Origin: Paragonimus skrjabini miyazakii
Taxonomy: Eukaryota; Platyhelminthes; Trematoda; Plagiorchiida; Troglotrematidae
DNA length: 64,000 bases
Assembly (NCBI GenBank): GCA_014338405.1
Contig: JTDE01000176.1
Coordinates: forward strand, 137,615 to 201,614
Direction of reading: 5' to 3'
The notes below the pieces were generated by a model. It saw nothing but the letters and a program-made list of their open reading frames with translations. It did not search any database and was not told the DNA's origin. The position numbers and the translations under genes are program-made. Within the stretch, counting starts at the first letter, position 1. Each line of letters opens with the position of its first letter. Of this stretch, positions 62,791 to 64,000 are shown piece by piece.

Positions 62791-64000
62791 AAATGATCAG
62801 ATCGCTTACTAAGATGCTTTGTTGTAATGTTAAGGTTCGAGTCTGAGGCCCTCAGAAATGCGGTTAGCACAGAGGTTTATCTAGAGTAGATCACCCAAAC
62901 AAGCTGTGTAATCAATGACTGTTGAAAAATGACACACCTGCTGTCTTAGATGTCTACCAAAGTCGAACGCCCTTACATGAATGACGATGACATTATGTGG
63001 GATGAAGAAAAGCTTACACTGTCCTGTCGAAACTTTTGCTAGATTACTATCAAACTGAACGGATATAGGATAACTTATGACAGTAAAACAAACACGCTTG
63101 CGTCGCCACTCAGTTCGATAGGTCTAAAAATTGCTCTTACTAATACATGGAGAGAATTATGGTCTATTTAAGGTGATCACTCAGATAAAACATGGAAGGA
63201 TTAGCTAACTAGGTAATTGTCTACAGCAGTTATGCGATATGTGGACTATATTAATGCATGTACCCACTGAAACATGTGGACTTCCTAGTTTGTTTTACTA
63301 CTTGTGATTACGTGAAAATGGATGTCAGAAGAAGGCAACCGTATATGTTTGAGTAAACCTGATTGAAAATCATCCATGGTTTTGGTAACAGCTCGTGAAT
63401 TACATTAGCACCAGTAATAAAAACGGTATTGAAACTGTAAGCAATATATCAAATAAATAAACGTCAGTCGATTCAACAAATACACCAAATATTTACCTGT
63501 AAAACGCTAACTCAAAATTTATAAACCTAAGCCTATTTTTTTGGTCCGGATTCAGCAGATAATACAAAGCCTGGGCGTCCACCTCATACACCTCTTCAAA
63601 TCATTAACAGCAAGCTCCATCGAATGCAGTCATTTTGTAACCTGTTCACACAAAAAATTTACGATGTACCTGCAACATCTAGATGATTTTTAAACAGGAC
63701 TAAATGGCAGATCGGTCAGTCATTTTGTAACCTGTGATACACACTAACCGACAACCTTTCTCCACGGATACTGCTTGTCTTTGAACCGGCTACGGCCTCT
63801 GGTCCAACTCAGCAGTTCTGCGGTTTATCACACTCATGTTTCTGCGGCTGTTTATTATCTAAACCACGATATACAAGTTTATCACATAAAAACGCTGTCA
63901 GTGCAAACCTCCTGATAACAGTGTATAGACGTTTCGGGAGGCGCTGCCACTTCTCGCCGCGGTAGTGTGGACGATCGTTCGACCACGAAACATGTTGTAA
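62791..64000. other. No confirmed exon
   Basis: I looked for a phase-2 acceptor followed by a Cys codon and an F-x-G-x-x-C pattern to complete the EGF domain and found none. A plus frame beginning NTKPGRPPHTPLQIINSKLH near 63567 follows a CAGCAG site but needs phase 1 entry, which does not fit. A 19-bp direct repeat lies at 63627-63645 and 63717-63735. Confidence 0.5.
63627..63735 (+). repeat. 19-bp direct repeat, 90-bp period
   Basis: CAGTCATTTTGTAACCTGT occurs at 63627-63645 and again, identical, at 63717-63735. The intervening sequence does not repeat visibly, so this is not a simple tandem array. Confidence 0.85.

Noticed and set aside
63567..63692. Frame beginning NTKPGRPPHTPLQ after a CAGCAG site, possibly a cytoplasmic-tail exon of the Ig-EGF gene
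   Set aside because: It needs phase 1 entry, which the EGF exon (phase 2 exit) does not provide, and no intermediate exon was found.

Overview
The window reads as nuclear DNA of a metazoan: AT-rich, very low coding density, spliceosomal introns of several kilobases, Penelope-like retroelements (PLEs) with GIY-YIG endonuclease remnants, and a tRNA-derived SINE family. That mix would fit a parasitic flatworm (trematode-like) genome, but this is inference; nothing here fixes the species. Almost every open frame in the window is of a length expected by chance at this base composition, so few coding calls are made.

The one convincing host gene lies at the right end on the + strand. Three short exons (53839-53987, 58248-58357, 62425-62497) join in phase into half of an Ig domain, the other half of the same Ig domain, and the first four cysteines of an EGF-like domain. 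The order Ig then EGF, and the EGF being split just before its fifth cysteine, are the layout of neuregulin/Vein-type EGF-receptor ligands. Upstream exons and the rest of the EGF domain are not identified. A phase-symmetric 111-bp possible cassette exon (57680-57790) sits in the first intron.

Layout: 1-7.4 kb no supported gene; 7.4-8.1 kb 3' end of a PLE (+); 11.4-11.6 kb inverted pair of SINE fragments; 12673-12772 a 100-N assembly gap; 14.7-15.1 kb an unnamed dispersed repeat; 15.7-16.0 kb the most complete SINE; 17.8-18.4 kb old foldback SINE-tail units; 21.6-21.95 kb PLE fragment (-); 26.3-27.25 kb second copy of the unnamed repeat, split by an inverted SINE dimer with a 9-bp target-site duplication; 28.3-28.5 kb a near-perfect 65-bp-arm palindrome made from the SINE tail; 31.8-37.6 kb a PLE cluster (one broken + copy, an inverted fragment abutting it, and a long - copy with a 402-codon RT frame); 37.6-53.8 kb nothing recognised; 53.8-64 kb the Ig-EGF gene with SINE copies in both introns.

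The most notable items are the neuregulin-like gene with its possible cassette exon, and the repeated appearance of one tRNA-SINE family as inverted dimers or foldback units, one of them dated by a target-site duplication and by an empty paralogous site in the same window.
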